Positions 1 through 5,712 of a DNA stretch of 5,805 nucleotides are shown one piece after another. The DNA is from Bryobacterales bacterium. GTDB lineage: Bacteria; Acidobacteriota; Terriglobia; Bryobacterales; Bryobacteraceae. The stretch spans positions 9,670-15,474 of the forward strand of contig PKYZ01000187.1 in assembly GCA_003132865.1 (NCBI GenBank), in the 5' to 3' direction. Within the stretch, counting starts at the first letter, position 1; each line of letters starts with the position of its first letter. The position numbers were made by a program, and so were the translations under genes. A model generated the notes under the pieces. That model had not been told where the DNA came from. It saw only the letters and a program-made list of their open reading frames with translations, and made no database searches.

Positions 1-193
1 CCACTTCGGCCAGTTTTTCCAGGTGCTTGATTCGGGCATCGATCTTTGCCGTCTCCTGTGCGTATGCCGTGACGTAAGAATTCAATGCGGCGGCGATTTG
101 CTTCAGAAGCCATTTGCCCATCACGATCAAGGCCAGCACCAGGACGGCTCCGAAGCCGCCGAGTTTGAGAAGGAAAATCAGCCAATCAGCCAT
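1..193 (-). CDS. Small single-pass membrane protein with a coiled-coil tail (3' end beyond the window)
   Basis: Partial gene: 64 codons are visible from an ATG at 193-191, and the frame is still open at the window edge. The protein begins MADWLIFLLK and has one hydrophobic segment at about residues 5-26 (LGGFGAVLVLALIVMG core), followed by K27 and K31. A polar, Ala-rich helix follows, with hydrophobics at I51, I55, L58 and L61 in coiled-coil spacing. The likely arrangement is one N-terminal membrane anchor with a helical cytoplasmic tail. The start is supported by GGAAGG three bases upstream on the minus strand, and the gene follows the coiled-coil/zinc-ribbon gene by 12 bp, so they probably share a transcript. 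I do not recognise the family. A holin-like or accessory membrane protein is possible, but nothing in the sequence proves it. The plus-strand open frame over the same DNA has no comparable features. Confidence 0.62.
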   Translation of the reverse strand, partial: MADWLIFLLKLGGFGAVLVLALIVMGKWLLKQIAAALNSYVTAYAQETAKIDARIKHLEKLAEV

Positions 194-205
194 GAGCCTT
201 CCAGA

Positions 206-667
206 TTAGTATCCTTTTGCGATCTGCCTCGGAACTGTGTAGCGTACTGCGGTCGGGTGGAGGTTACAGCAAAAACTGATCTGCGTTGCCAGCGTGTCCC
301 ACACGCTTCCCCTTATCAATTTCTTCGAATCACCCCAACACACAGGACAGTACGGACCCTCTTCAGATCCATCGTCGAGTTTCTTCCAGCAGGCCCTATC
401 ATGAAAAACAACCAAATGTTCGAGATCGGCTTTGGCTTTCAATGATCTAATCTCATCGCTCAGAGATGAAATCTTTTCGTTCTTCTTCATCAACTCTTCC
501 TGTGAGTCGATCAGAGCGGTCCTGCCATCGCTTATCAAGTCTTGAATCTCGATAATTCGTGCAACAACTTCGTCGAGCTTGACCTCTCGGCTCTTCAGCG
601 CCTCTCGGATTCGGGTGGTCAACTCAGAGGCGGTTTTTAGGCCAGCCAACGCAGCAAGTATGTTCAT
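206..667 (-). CDS. Coiled-coil protein with a C-terminal zinc-ribbon-like module
   Basis: The protein has 153 residues and no signal peptide or membrane segment. Residues 1-25 form a short Ala/Leu-rich helix. Residues about 27-85 are a long charged helix with regularly spaced Ile/Leu/Val (VVARIIEIQDLI, then EELMKKNEKISSL), which predicts a coiled coil. The C-terminal part, about 86-153, carries C93, a CPVCW knuckle at C107-C110, and C133, C134 and H137, a plausible Cys4 or Cys3His zinc site. This layout of helix, coiled coil, 'GP-[YF]-C-x2-C-W' and second knuckle is one I associate with short hypothetical proteins in accessory or phage-like regions; that link is from memory, not from a search. 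Function is unknown; dimerisation plus nucleic-acid or protein binding is an inference. The ATG at 667-665 has no strong Shine-Dalgarno, but it is the first residue of a natural-looking helix. GC is near 48% where sampled, well below the genes to the right. Confidence 0.72.
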   Translation of the reverse strand: MNILAALAGLKTASELTTRIREALKSREVKLDEVVARIIEIQDLISDGRTALIDSQEELMKKNEKISSLSDEIRSLKAKADLEHLVVFHDRACWKKLDDGSEEGPYCPVCWGDSKKLIRGSVWDTLATQISFCCNLHPTAVRYTVPRQIAKGY

Positions 668-694
668 TATAGGTTGCCGGATCGCAACGCCGAT

Positions 695-892
695 TTACCC
701 AATGGCAAAATCGTGTCGTTCGATGGAGTAGCCGATCACGTCAGCGTGGTTAAAAGTGCCCACGATATCATTGTTTTGGTCTCGAAAAACCAGTTGACTG
801 TCTTCTCTTTGGACCGTGGCCGCTTCAATTCGGTGGGGCGTGCTCTTGGACCGGAGCGTGACAACATACATTTTATTTTCCATGTGTTTCAT
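695..892 (-). CDS. Small beta-rich hypothetical protein
   Basis: The protein has 65 residues if it starts at the ATG 892-890 (MKHMENKMYV...). Two later in-frame ATGs at 883-881 and 871-869 are possible. The last has the best ribosome-binding site (GGAA six bases upstream) and would give 58 residues beginning MYVVTL, where the first beta strand starts. Alternating hydrophobic stretches (MYVVTL, RIEAATV, QLVFRD, DIVGTF, DVIGYSI) predict a small all-beta fold. There is no Cys, signal peptide or membrane segment. The frame stays open further upstream to about 1084, but that extension is low-complexity Arg/Pro/Thr and arises because the minus strand there has almost no T and so cannot form stop codons; I exclude it. 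It lies 27 bp upstream of the coiled-coil gene, in the same direction, and so probably heads that small operon. The family is not recognised. Confidence 0.5.
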   Translation of the reverse strand: MKHMENKMYVVTLRSKSTPHRIEAATVQREDSQLVFRDQNNDIVGTFNHADVIGYSIERHDFAIG

Positions 893-929
893 TATCGTAC
901 ATTCGTGTTCCGGGTAGAAGGGCGCTAGA

Positions 930-1054
930 CGTGGCGTTCGTTGGCGTCTGGTGGCGGCTGCGTCGTCGGGCCTGTGCTGTCGGGTCCGGTCGGTTGCCGG
1001 GTGCTCTGGTGGGCGTCCTGGTGTCCGGTCGAGTCGTTTTTTCGCCCTGGTCCC
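930..1054. other. A-depleted segment (one A in 125 bases of the plus strand)
   Basis: Read directly: between c930 and c1054 the plus strand consists of G, T and C only, except A1032. The complementary strand, which would be the leader RNA of the minus-strand small genes, is thus almost free of T/U. Both flanks contain ordinary amounts of A. The segment opens all three minus-strand frames because every stop codon starts with T, so coding calls inside it are not reliable. Confidence 0.85.
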
Positions 1055-1095
1055 AAAATGCGCCAAAACCGACGAAACCGGCAAAACTTGTCAAG
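1054..1095. repeat. Short tandem iteration, 9-10-bp unit (CAAAA/CGAAA)
   Basis: CAAAA begins at 1054, 1064 and 1082, CGAAA at 1073, and a degenerate TCAAG at 1091, giving steps of 10, 9, 9 and 9 bp. In the plus-strand frame the 9-bp period reads as K-x-x triplets (KPT, KPA, KLV, KG). In one minus frame it gives the hydrophobic string SFAGFVGFGAF. It lies directly beside the A-depleted segment. Its role is unknown; it could be iterons for a DNA-binding protein, a degraded dispersed repeat, or chance. Confidence 0.5.
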
Positions 1096-1099
1096 GGGC

Positions 1100-1132
1100 T
1101 AGACATGGTTCTGTCTAATTATTTTTTGTCTA
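1100..1132. promoter_or_regulatory. Possible operator: TAGACA dyad plus a third half-site
   Basis: TAGACA at 1100-1105 and its reverse complement TGTCTA at 1112-1117 form a perfect 6-bp dyad with a 6-bp spacer (TAGACATGGTTCTGTCTA). A second TGTCTA lies at 1127-1132, 15 bp further on. The site is in the AT-rich part of the spacer, upstream of the minus-strand small genes, where an operator could sit. No regulator gene is nearby in the window. Confidence 0.3.
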
Positions 1133-1144
1133 CTAGCAACCGGC

Positions 1145-1174
1145 TTGAAATCAATAATATACCCGTGATATAGT
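1145..1174 (+). promoter_or_regulatory. Sigma-70-like promoter hexamers facing the esterase 3' end
   Basis: TTGAAA at 1145-1150 and TATAGT at 1169-1174 each match the consensus at five of six positions, with an 18-bp spacer. Transcription would run rightwards, antisense to the minus-strand esterase; no plus-strand gene follows before 2405. It may be fortuitous in an AT-rich stretch. Confidence 0.22.
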
Positions 1175-1231
1175 GAATCCAGGCGGGACTGGGAGTCGCG
1201 GCCCAGAGGGCACCCCGGCTGAGAGCCTGCC

Positions 1232-1260
1232 CCACCAAGGCTGTCTCGGAACCTCGGTGG
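1232..1260 (-). terminator. Hairpin just past the esterase stop, terminator-like
   Basis: On the minus-strand transcript CCACCGAGG (1260-1252) can pair with CCUUGGUGG (1240-1232), a 9-bp stem with one G-U pair and an 11-base loop. It begins 2 bases after the TAA of the esterase gene. No U-tract follows, so it is not a textbook intrinsic terminator; it may protect the 3' end or assist termination. Confidence 0.4.
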
Positions 1261-1262
1261 CG

Positions 1263-2207
1263 TTATGCGCCCAGAGCACGCACAGCGGCGGCCACCTGCT
1301 CGATGGCGCGGCGGCCCTGGCTGAACACTCCCCCCAGAGAGAAAAACGGGTGGATCATGCCGGCGTATCTGGTGCAAGTGACTTCGACTCCCGCCTCGGC
1401 CAAGCGCTTGGCGTACGCTTCGCCCTCGTCCCGCAGAGTGTCGCACTCGGCGGTAATCACCAGGGCCGGCGGCAAGCCGCGCAGGTCCGGCGCCAGGAGC
1501 GGCGATGCGTAGGGGTTTTGGGCATCCTCGGTGCGCGCCAGGTAGTGGCCGCGAAACCACTCCATCTCCGCGCAGGTCAGATAGCAGCCTTCGGCAAATT
1601 CCCGGTAAGACGAGGTGTCGAAGGACGCCAGATTCGTCACCGGATACACCAACACCTGCAAGGCGAGCGCCGGACCGTCTTCGTCGCGGGACTTCAAGCA
1701 CATCACCGCGGAGAGGTTGCCGCCGGCGCTGTCGCCGCCCACCGCAATGCGGCGCGGATCGACGGCCAGGCGCGCGGCGTTCGCCGCTACCCACTCGGTG
1801 GCGGCGTAGCAATCCTCGACGGCGGCGGGAAACTTATATTCGGGCGAAAGCCGGTAATCCACGGCCACCACCACGGCTCCGGCCCGGCGCGCGATTGCCC
1901 GGCAGACGGCGTCGTGCGTATCCAGATCGCAGACCACCCAGCCACCGCCGTGGAAGTACACGAGGCAGGGAAACGGGCCCTCTGCCGCGGGAGTAAAAAT
2001 ACGAATCGGGATGAGGCGTTGCGGATGCGGAATCCGGAGGTCCTCCACGCGGCCGATTTCCTCGGACTGGCCGGCGACGGCTTTCAAGGCATCGATAGCC
2101 GCCTGGCGGGCCTCCGCGGGCGAAAGTGTCTCCATGGCCGGCGCGCCCTCTGCCTCGTTTGCCTCCAGCAACGCCCGGACTTCCGGATAGAGCTTGCTTC
2201 TGATCAT
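1263..2207 (-). CDS. Alpha/beta-hydrolase esterase, hormone-sensitive-lipase family (bacterial family IV)
   Basis: This 314-residue protein probably hydrolyses carboxylic esters of short to medium chain length in the cytoplasm; no signal peptide is seen. The oxyanion-hole motif HGGGW is at 86-90, the family block YRLSPE at 118-123, and the nucleophile elbow GDSAGG at 158-163 with Ser160. The catalytic Asp is D256 in CDTLRDEG (the usual DPLRDEG with Thr for Pro), and the catalytic His is H286 in GMIHPFF. Triad spacing (96 and 30 residues) and total length match the family, whose well-known member is the thermophilic EST2. Residues 1-50 form the expected N-terminal helical cap. The ATG at 2207 has AGGA about ten bases upstream. 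It is transcribed divergently from the kinase across 197 bp and ends in a hairpin. Substrate cannot be told from sequence. Confidence 0.95.
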   Translation of the reverse strand: MIRSKLYPEVRALLEANEAEGAPAMETLSPAEARQAAIDALKAVAGQSEEIGRVEDLRIPHPQRLIPIRIFTPAAEGPFPCLVYFHGGGWVVCDLDTHDAVCRAIARRAGAVVVAVDYRLSPEYKFPAAVEDCYAATEWVAANAARLAVDPRRIAVGGDSAGGNLSAVMCLKSRDEDGPALALQVLVYPVTNLASFDTSSYREFAEGCYLTCAEMEWFRGHYLARTEDAQNPYASPLLAPDLRGLPPALVITAECDTLRDEGEAYAKRLAEAGVEVTCTRYAGMIHPFFSLGGVFSQGRRAIEQVAAAVRALGA

Positions 2208-2280
2208 CTGGGTTAGATCCTTTCGAGACCAGTAGCGTAGCAGGATACCAAGTGCCGCGGGCGCGGCGGGGAAATTCCGG

Positions 2281-2298
2281 TTGCCGGGTCTCCGGCAA
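2281..2298. promoter_or_regulatory. Perfect inverted repeat in the divergent spacer
   Basis: TTGCCGG (2281-2287) and CCGGCAA (2292-2298) are perfect 7-bp arms with a 4-base spacer (GTCT). They lie between the divergent esterase (start 2207) and kinase (start 2405), 73 bp and 106 bp from the two start codons. An operator or a leader hairpin of the esterase transcript is possible. No convincing -35/-10 pair was found beside it on either strand. Confidence 0.35.
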
Positions 2299-2404
2299 AT
2301 GCGTTAGGCTTAGGAATTCAACTCAAATGTGCCAAGAATTACACGGATTTTGACCGGATAAATCAACTGATTTTCCGGCGATCGGTGTCGGAACCGCGGC
2401 ATCC

Positions 2405-4912
2405 ATGGCTGAGACAAACGCCGAGACAGAGGGCACGGAACACGTACAACTGGCCGGCGAGCTGGCGGACGCGCGCCGCAGGATTGCGGAACTCGAGGCG
2501 CTCGCAGCGGAGCGGAGCCACGCGCAGGAAGAGTTGCGCCAGGACCAGCGGCTCTACCGCGAGTTGTTCGAAGACAGCCTGGGCCTGATGTGCGTGCACG
2601 ACCTGGATGGCGTCTTGCTGATTGTCAATCCGGCCGCCGCCCAGTCGCTCGGTTTCCGCCCGGAAGAGGGCGTTGGCGTGAATATGAAGCGCTTCCTGGC
2701 CCCGGCGGTCCGGCCCCTCTTCGACGCTTACCTGGATCGCATCCGCCGCAATCGCAGCGATTCGGGGCTTTTGCGTTTGGTTGCGCGGGACGGGAACGAA
2801 CGCATCTGGCTTTACCGGAACGTTCTGTATGAGGAGCCTGGCACGCCGCCGCGCGTGCTTGGCCACGCCCAGGACATCAGCGAGCGGGTGCGCGCCGAAG
2901 AGGCGTTGAAGGAGAGCGAGCGGCGCTTTCGCAGCATGGCCGATACGGCGCCGGTATTTATTTGGATGTCCGGCACCGAGGGGCAGTGCGAATTTGTGAA
3001 TAAAGCCTGGCTGGATTTTTCGGGCCGGACATTGGAACAGGAACTCGGCCGCGGCTGGACGGAAGGCTTGCATCCCGAAGTTCGGGAACGCGGCTTGGCG
3101 GATTTCGCTAGGGCCATCGCCGGGCGTGAGAACTTCCGGGCTGAATATCGCATGCGCCGCGCCGATGGTGAATACCGTTGGATTCTGAACACCGGGACGC
3201 CGCGTTTCAACTCCGCCGGCCAATTCGCCGGCCACATCGGCTCTTGCCTGGACGTGACCGAGGCCCGGCAGGATCGGGAGGCGCTACGGATCGCGCGCGA
3301 CGAATTGGCTATCCGGGTGGCGGAGCGCACCGCCGAACTCTTGCAGGCCAACGAAGCGTTGCGGCAATCCGAACAGCATTATCAAGTGCTGACGAATCTG
3401 GCGCCGGTGGGCATCTTTCGCACGGACGCTGCCGGCCGCTGCCTATACATTAACGAACAGGCCTGCCAGATTTGCGGCATCGGTCCGGAGGAAGCGGGCC
3501 AGGGGCGCTGGGACCGCATCCTCGAACCGGACGATCGGGGCTGGCTCGCGGCGGAATGGCGAAAGGTTGTAGCGGGCAGCGGGCCGGGTTCCCTGGAACA
3601 CCGCATTGTACGGCGCGACGGTTCCACGGTCTGGGCTCTGACTCACTTTGCCGCCGAACGAGGGTCCGGGGGAGAGGTCACCGGTTGCATCGGGACGGTG
3701 GCCGATATCAGCGACCGGAAGCGGGCGGAGGAGGAGAACCGGAAGCTGGAAGCGCAGGTGCAACACGCCCAGCGGTTGCAGAGCCTCGGCATTCTGGCCG
3801 GTGGATTGGCGCACGACTTCAACAATCTGCTCACCATCATTCTGGGCAATGCACGGATTGCCCTGCTGGACCTGCCGCCGGGATCGCCGGTGGAGGAAAA
3901 TCTGGCCGAGATCGAGACAGCCACCAGCCGGGCAGCGGAGTTGACCAGCCAGATGCTGGCATATTCGGGCAAGGGACGGTTTACTTTACAAGCCGTGAAT
4001 CTGTCTCGGCTGGCGGAGGAAATCGCGAGCCTGCTGCAGACGGTCATCCCGAAAAAGACGGCGATCCAATTCAACCTGCAGAGCGCTCTGCAGGCGATCG
4101 AAGCCGACCCCGCCCAGATCCGGCGGATCGTGATGAACCTGATCACGAATGCGGCGGAAGCCATTGGCGATGGGGGCGGGGCGATCAAGCTTTCGACCGG
4201 CGTGATGGATGCCGATCGGACCTATCTCTCCGGCACGTATTTCGACGACCATCTGCCGGCGGGCCGCTACGTGTATCTGGAGGTTTCCGACACGGGATGC
4301 GGCATGAGCCTGGAAACGCAGACGAAGATTTTCGATCCATTCTTCACGACCAAATTCACCGGGCGGGGGCTGGGGCTGGCCGCGGTGATCGGCATCGTGC
4401 GCGCGCATCACGGCGCACTCAAGGTATCCAGCCAGCCGGGCCTCGGCTCCACGTTCCGGTTGTTGTTTCCCGGCACGGAGAAGACGGAAGAGATCCGCGC
4501 GGAAGAGCCCGCGGGTGTCCGGGCAGGGCAGAGCCGCGGGACGATCCTGGTGGTGGACGACGAATCCGGCATGCGCAACCTGGCGGGTGCGATTCTGGAG
4601 AAGTCCGGCTTTACGGTTCTGACCGCGTGCGATGGCGGCGATGCCATTCGGGTTTTCCGGCGGCATGCCGGGGAAGTGGTTGCCATCGTGCTCGATCTGA
4701 CCATGCCGGTGATGAATGGAGAGGAAGCCGCGGCCGAGTTGCGGCGCATCCGGCCCGGAGTCCCCATCATTCTCTCCAGCGGGTATAGCGAGCAGGAGGT
4801 GGCTGGGCGCTTCGCCGGCAAAGGTCTGGCCGGCTTTCTGAAGAAGCCTTACGAACCCGCCGAACTTATCGAGGCGCTGCAGAGGGCGCTGGAGCAGCGG
4901 GTGGTTGGATAG
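2405..4912 (+). CDS. Soluble hybrid sensor histidine kinase: three PAS domains, HisKA, HATPase and C-terminal receiver
   Basis: This 835-residue protein has no signal peptide or membrane helix, so it should sense a cytoplasmic signal. Order: coiled coil (15-50), PAS1 (about 48-160), PAS2 (172-286, with IWMSG and WLDFSG blocks), coiled coil (286-322), PAS3 (323-437), short coiled coil, then HisKA with H470 in GGLAHDFNNLL. The ATPase shows the N box NLITNAAEA (N578, N582), G1 DTGCGM (629-634), F box FDPFFTTK (643-650) and G2 GRGLGLA (653-659). The receiver (713-828) has D718/D719, phospho-acceptor D764, S792 and K814. All catalytic residues are present, so autophosphorylation at H470 and transfer to D764 are expected. 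It is the first in-frame start after the TGA at 2351; GGAA lies 11 bases upstream, a weak site. No separate response regulator or phosphotransfer protein is in the window, so its output is unknown. Signal is unknown; no haem or flavin motif was recognised. Confidence 0.96.
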   Translation: MAETNAETEGTEHVQLAGELADARRRIAELEALAAERSHAQEELRQDQRLYRELFEDSLGLMCVHDLDGVLLIVNPAAAQSLGFRPEEGVGVNMKRFLAPAVRPLFDAYLDRIRRNRSDSGLLRLVARDGNERIWLYRNVLYEEPGTPPRVLGHAQDISERVRAEEALKESERRFRSMADTAPVFIWMSGTEGQCEFVNKAWLDFSGRTLEQELGRGWTEGLHPEVRERGLADFARAIAGRENFRAEYRMRRADGEYRWILNTGTPRFNSAGQFAGHIGSCLDVTEARQDREALRIARDELAIRVAERTAELLQANEALRQSEQHYQVLTNLAPVGIFRTDAAGRCLYINEQACQICGIGPEEAGQGRWDRILEPDDRGWLAAEWRKVVAGSGPGSLEHRIVRRDGSTVWALTHFAAERGSGGEVTGCIGTVADISDRKRAEEENRKLEAQVQHAQRLQSLGILAGGLAHDFNNLLTIILGNARIALLDLPPGSPVEENLAEIETATSRAAELTSQMLAYSGKGRFTLQAVNLSRLAEEIASLLQTVIPKKTAIQFNLQSALQAIEADPAQIRRIVMNLITNAAEAIGDGGGAIKLSTGVMDADRTYLSGTYFDDHLPAGRYVYLEVSDTGCGMSLETQTKIFDPFFTTKFTGRGLGLAAVIGIVRAHHGALKVSSQPGLGSTFRLLFPGTEKTEEIRAEEPAGVRAGQSRGTILVVDDESGMRNLAGAILEKSGFTVLTACDGGDAIRVFRRHAGEVVAIVLDLTMPVMNGEEAAAELRRIRPGVPIILSSGYSEQEVAGRFAGKGLAGFLKKPYEPAELIEALQRALEQRVVG

Positions 4913-4950
4913 CCGGCCGCATCCCCCTTCCCTTCATTCGCGAAATAGGA

Positions 4951-4956
4951 TATAAG
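4951..4956 (+). promoter_or_regulatory. Possible -10 element (TATAAG) for the barrel-protein gene
   Basis: TATAAG matches the -10 consensus at five of six positions and lies 33 bp before the preferred ATG at 4990. The 17-bp-upstream position (TTCCCT) is a poor -35, so the promoter would need an activator, or the gene may be read through from the kinase. Confidence 0.25.
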
Positions 4957-4987
4957 ACTCTTAATGTCATTGTGGGCACAAGAGTCT
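4955..4987 (+). promoter_or_regulatory. Perfect 8-bp dyad in the leader of the barrel-protein gene
   Basis: AGACTCTT (4955-4962) and AAGAGTCT (4980-4987) are exact reverse complements separated by 17 bases. The right arm ends two bases before the ATG at 4990 and contains the only purine-rich stretch (AAGAG) that could serve as a ribosome-binding site. The left arm overlaps the possible -10 element. It may be an operator (arms centred 25 bp apart) or, in RNA made by read-through from the kinase, a hairpin that hides the ribosome-binding site. Confidence 0.42.
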
Positions 4988-5703
4988 CCATGAAAACACC
5001 CTTCAAATTCGTAATTTGCGTTTTATCCCCGCTGCTGCTGGCATCCATCGCTTTGGGCCAGCAGGATTATGTCGGCCGCTTCGACGTATATGCGGGATAC
5101 ATGTACCTGAGGATCCCGCTCCTTGGCCTTGGCCAAACTGGCTTCAACACGCAGATCGGAATGCAGCCGGCAAAATGGTATTCGTTGGGTTTCGACTTCA
5201 GCGAGGGAACCGGCGACACGGTCCTGACCACCACCATGCTGAAGTCTTCAGTGCAGCAATTGATCGGCGCGCAATTGGCGCCGCTAAAAAGCGCGGGTCT
5301 GCTCCCGGCCAACTATGAACCGGTAGTGCCCTTGCATTCGCGATCGCAGACCTATGCCGTTGGTGGGAAGATCAACTATCGCCATTTTCGGGCGGTTACA
5401 TTGTTTGTCAATCCCGATCTGGGCGTCATCCACGAAGCCACCATCCTGCATCCCAGTCCCACCGATCCCATCGCCGTAGCGCTGGTCACGCAACTGGCGC
5501 CTTCCAGGACGAAGGAGGAGTATACCTGTTTCTACGGAGTCGGCGGCGGAGCGAACTTCAGCGTGACCCGTCGCTTGCTCCTGAAGGTGCACGTCGATTT
5601 TGTGCGCGATCACTTGTTCTCCGATATCTTGAATTGGCAGAATTCCGTGCGTTTCTCGGTCGGCCCGGTCTTTCAATTTGGCAAGGATATAGCCGCACAG
5701 TAG
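4972..5703 (+). CDS. Exported protein, probable outer-membrane beta-barrel
   Basis: The frame opens with GTG at 4972, but the ATG at 4990 is the likelier start because it puts a clean signal peptide at the N terminus, giving 237 residues. Numbered from that ATG: K2 and K6, a hydrophobic core (VICVLSPLLLASIAL), and a probable signal-peptidase I site after ALG23, leaving QQDYVGRF. The mature part alternates aromatic and polar residues in strand-like stretches at about 27-40 (DVYAGYMYL), 61-72, 120-130, 133-147, 176-190, 195-205 and 218-231 (SVRFSVGPVFQFG). The last is a typical closing strand of small porin-like barrels. A less regular stretch (about 79-117) may be a loop. I infer a barrel of about eight strands in the outer membrane; ligand or role is unknown. 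A periplasmic beta-rich protein is the alternative. It follows the kinase in the same direction after a 59-77-bp gap. Confidence 0.8.
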   Translation: MGTRVSMKTPFKFVICVLSPLLLASIALGQQDYVGRFDVYAGYMYLRIPLLGLGQTGFNTQIGMQPAKWYSLGFDFSEGTGDTVLTTTMLKSSVQQLIGAQLAPLKSAGLLPANYEPVVPLHSRSQTYAVGGKINYRHFRAVTLFVNPDLGVIHEATILHPSPTDPIAVALVTQLAPSRTKEEYTCFYGVGGGANFSVTRRLLLKVHVDFVRDHLFSDILNWQNSVRFSVGPVFQFGKDIAAQ

Positions 5704-5712
5704 TGAGCAGTT

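Larger units (their letters stand above)
893..1262. other. Gene-free spacer of anomalous composition
   Basis: No convincing gene lies in these 370 bases. From left to right the spacer holds: the leader of the small minus-strand operon; positions 930-1054 with a single A (at 1032) on the plus strand; a run of 9-10-bp CAAAA-type iterations at 1054-1095; an AT-rich part at about 1100-1175 with a TAGACA dyad and promoter-like hexamers; and a hairpin at 1232-1260 after the esterase. Open frames across it on the minus strand (for example 1106-873) are Arg/Pro/Thr-rich and follow from the lack of T on that strand. Confidence 0.7.

Noticed and set aside
23..445. Plus-strand open frame of 140 residues
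   Set aside because: It crosses two minus-strand genes and has no domain-like pattern; the minus strand shows a membrane helix, coiled coils and a CPVC motif.
673..688. GTTGC/GCAAC inverted repeat just before the coiled-coil gene
   Set aside because: The arms are only five bases with a six-base spacer, expected by chance; not listed as a feature.
674..928. Plus-strand open frame of 84 residues
   Set aside because: It is antisense to the small beta-rich gene; it starts with TTG without a ribosome-binding site. The minus-strand reading fits the direction and spacing of its neighbours better.
930..1054. Diversity-generating retroelement repeat (A-targeted) as the cause of A depletion
   Set aside because: There is no reverse transcriptase, no matching template repeat and no lectin-type target gene in the window.
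893..1084. N-terminal extension of the 65-residue protein up to 1084
   Set aside because: The added 64 residues are Arg/Pro/Thr-rich and come from the T-free segment; the beta-rich part begins only near 892-869 where ATG codons are available.
873..1106. Minus-strand open frame of 77 residues (MSSPLTSFAGFVGFGAF...) across the spacer
   Set aside because: It has no ribosome-binding site, its middle is low-complexity Arg/Pro/Thr, and it stays open because the minus strand lacks T and thus stop codons. It may hold a repeat remnant but not a supported gene.
1173..2216. Plus-strand open frame of 347 residues
   Set aside because: It is the complement of the esterase, whose minus-strand frame has the full catalytic triad.
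3472..4788. Plus-strand open frame of 438 residues inside the kinase
   Set aside because: It is an alternative frame of high-GC kinase DNA; composition is Gly/Arg-rich without domains, while the kinase frame has all motifs.
4910..4934. Intrinsic terminator between the kinase and the exported-protein gene
   Set aside because: Only four-base arms (GGAT/ATCC) around GCCGGCC can be found and no T-tract follows, so I do not call it.
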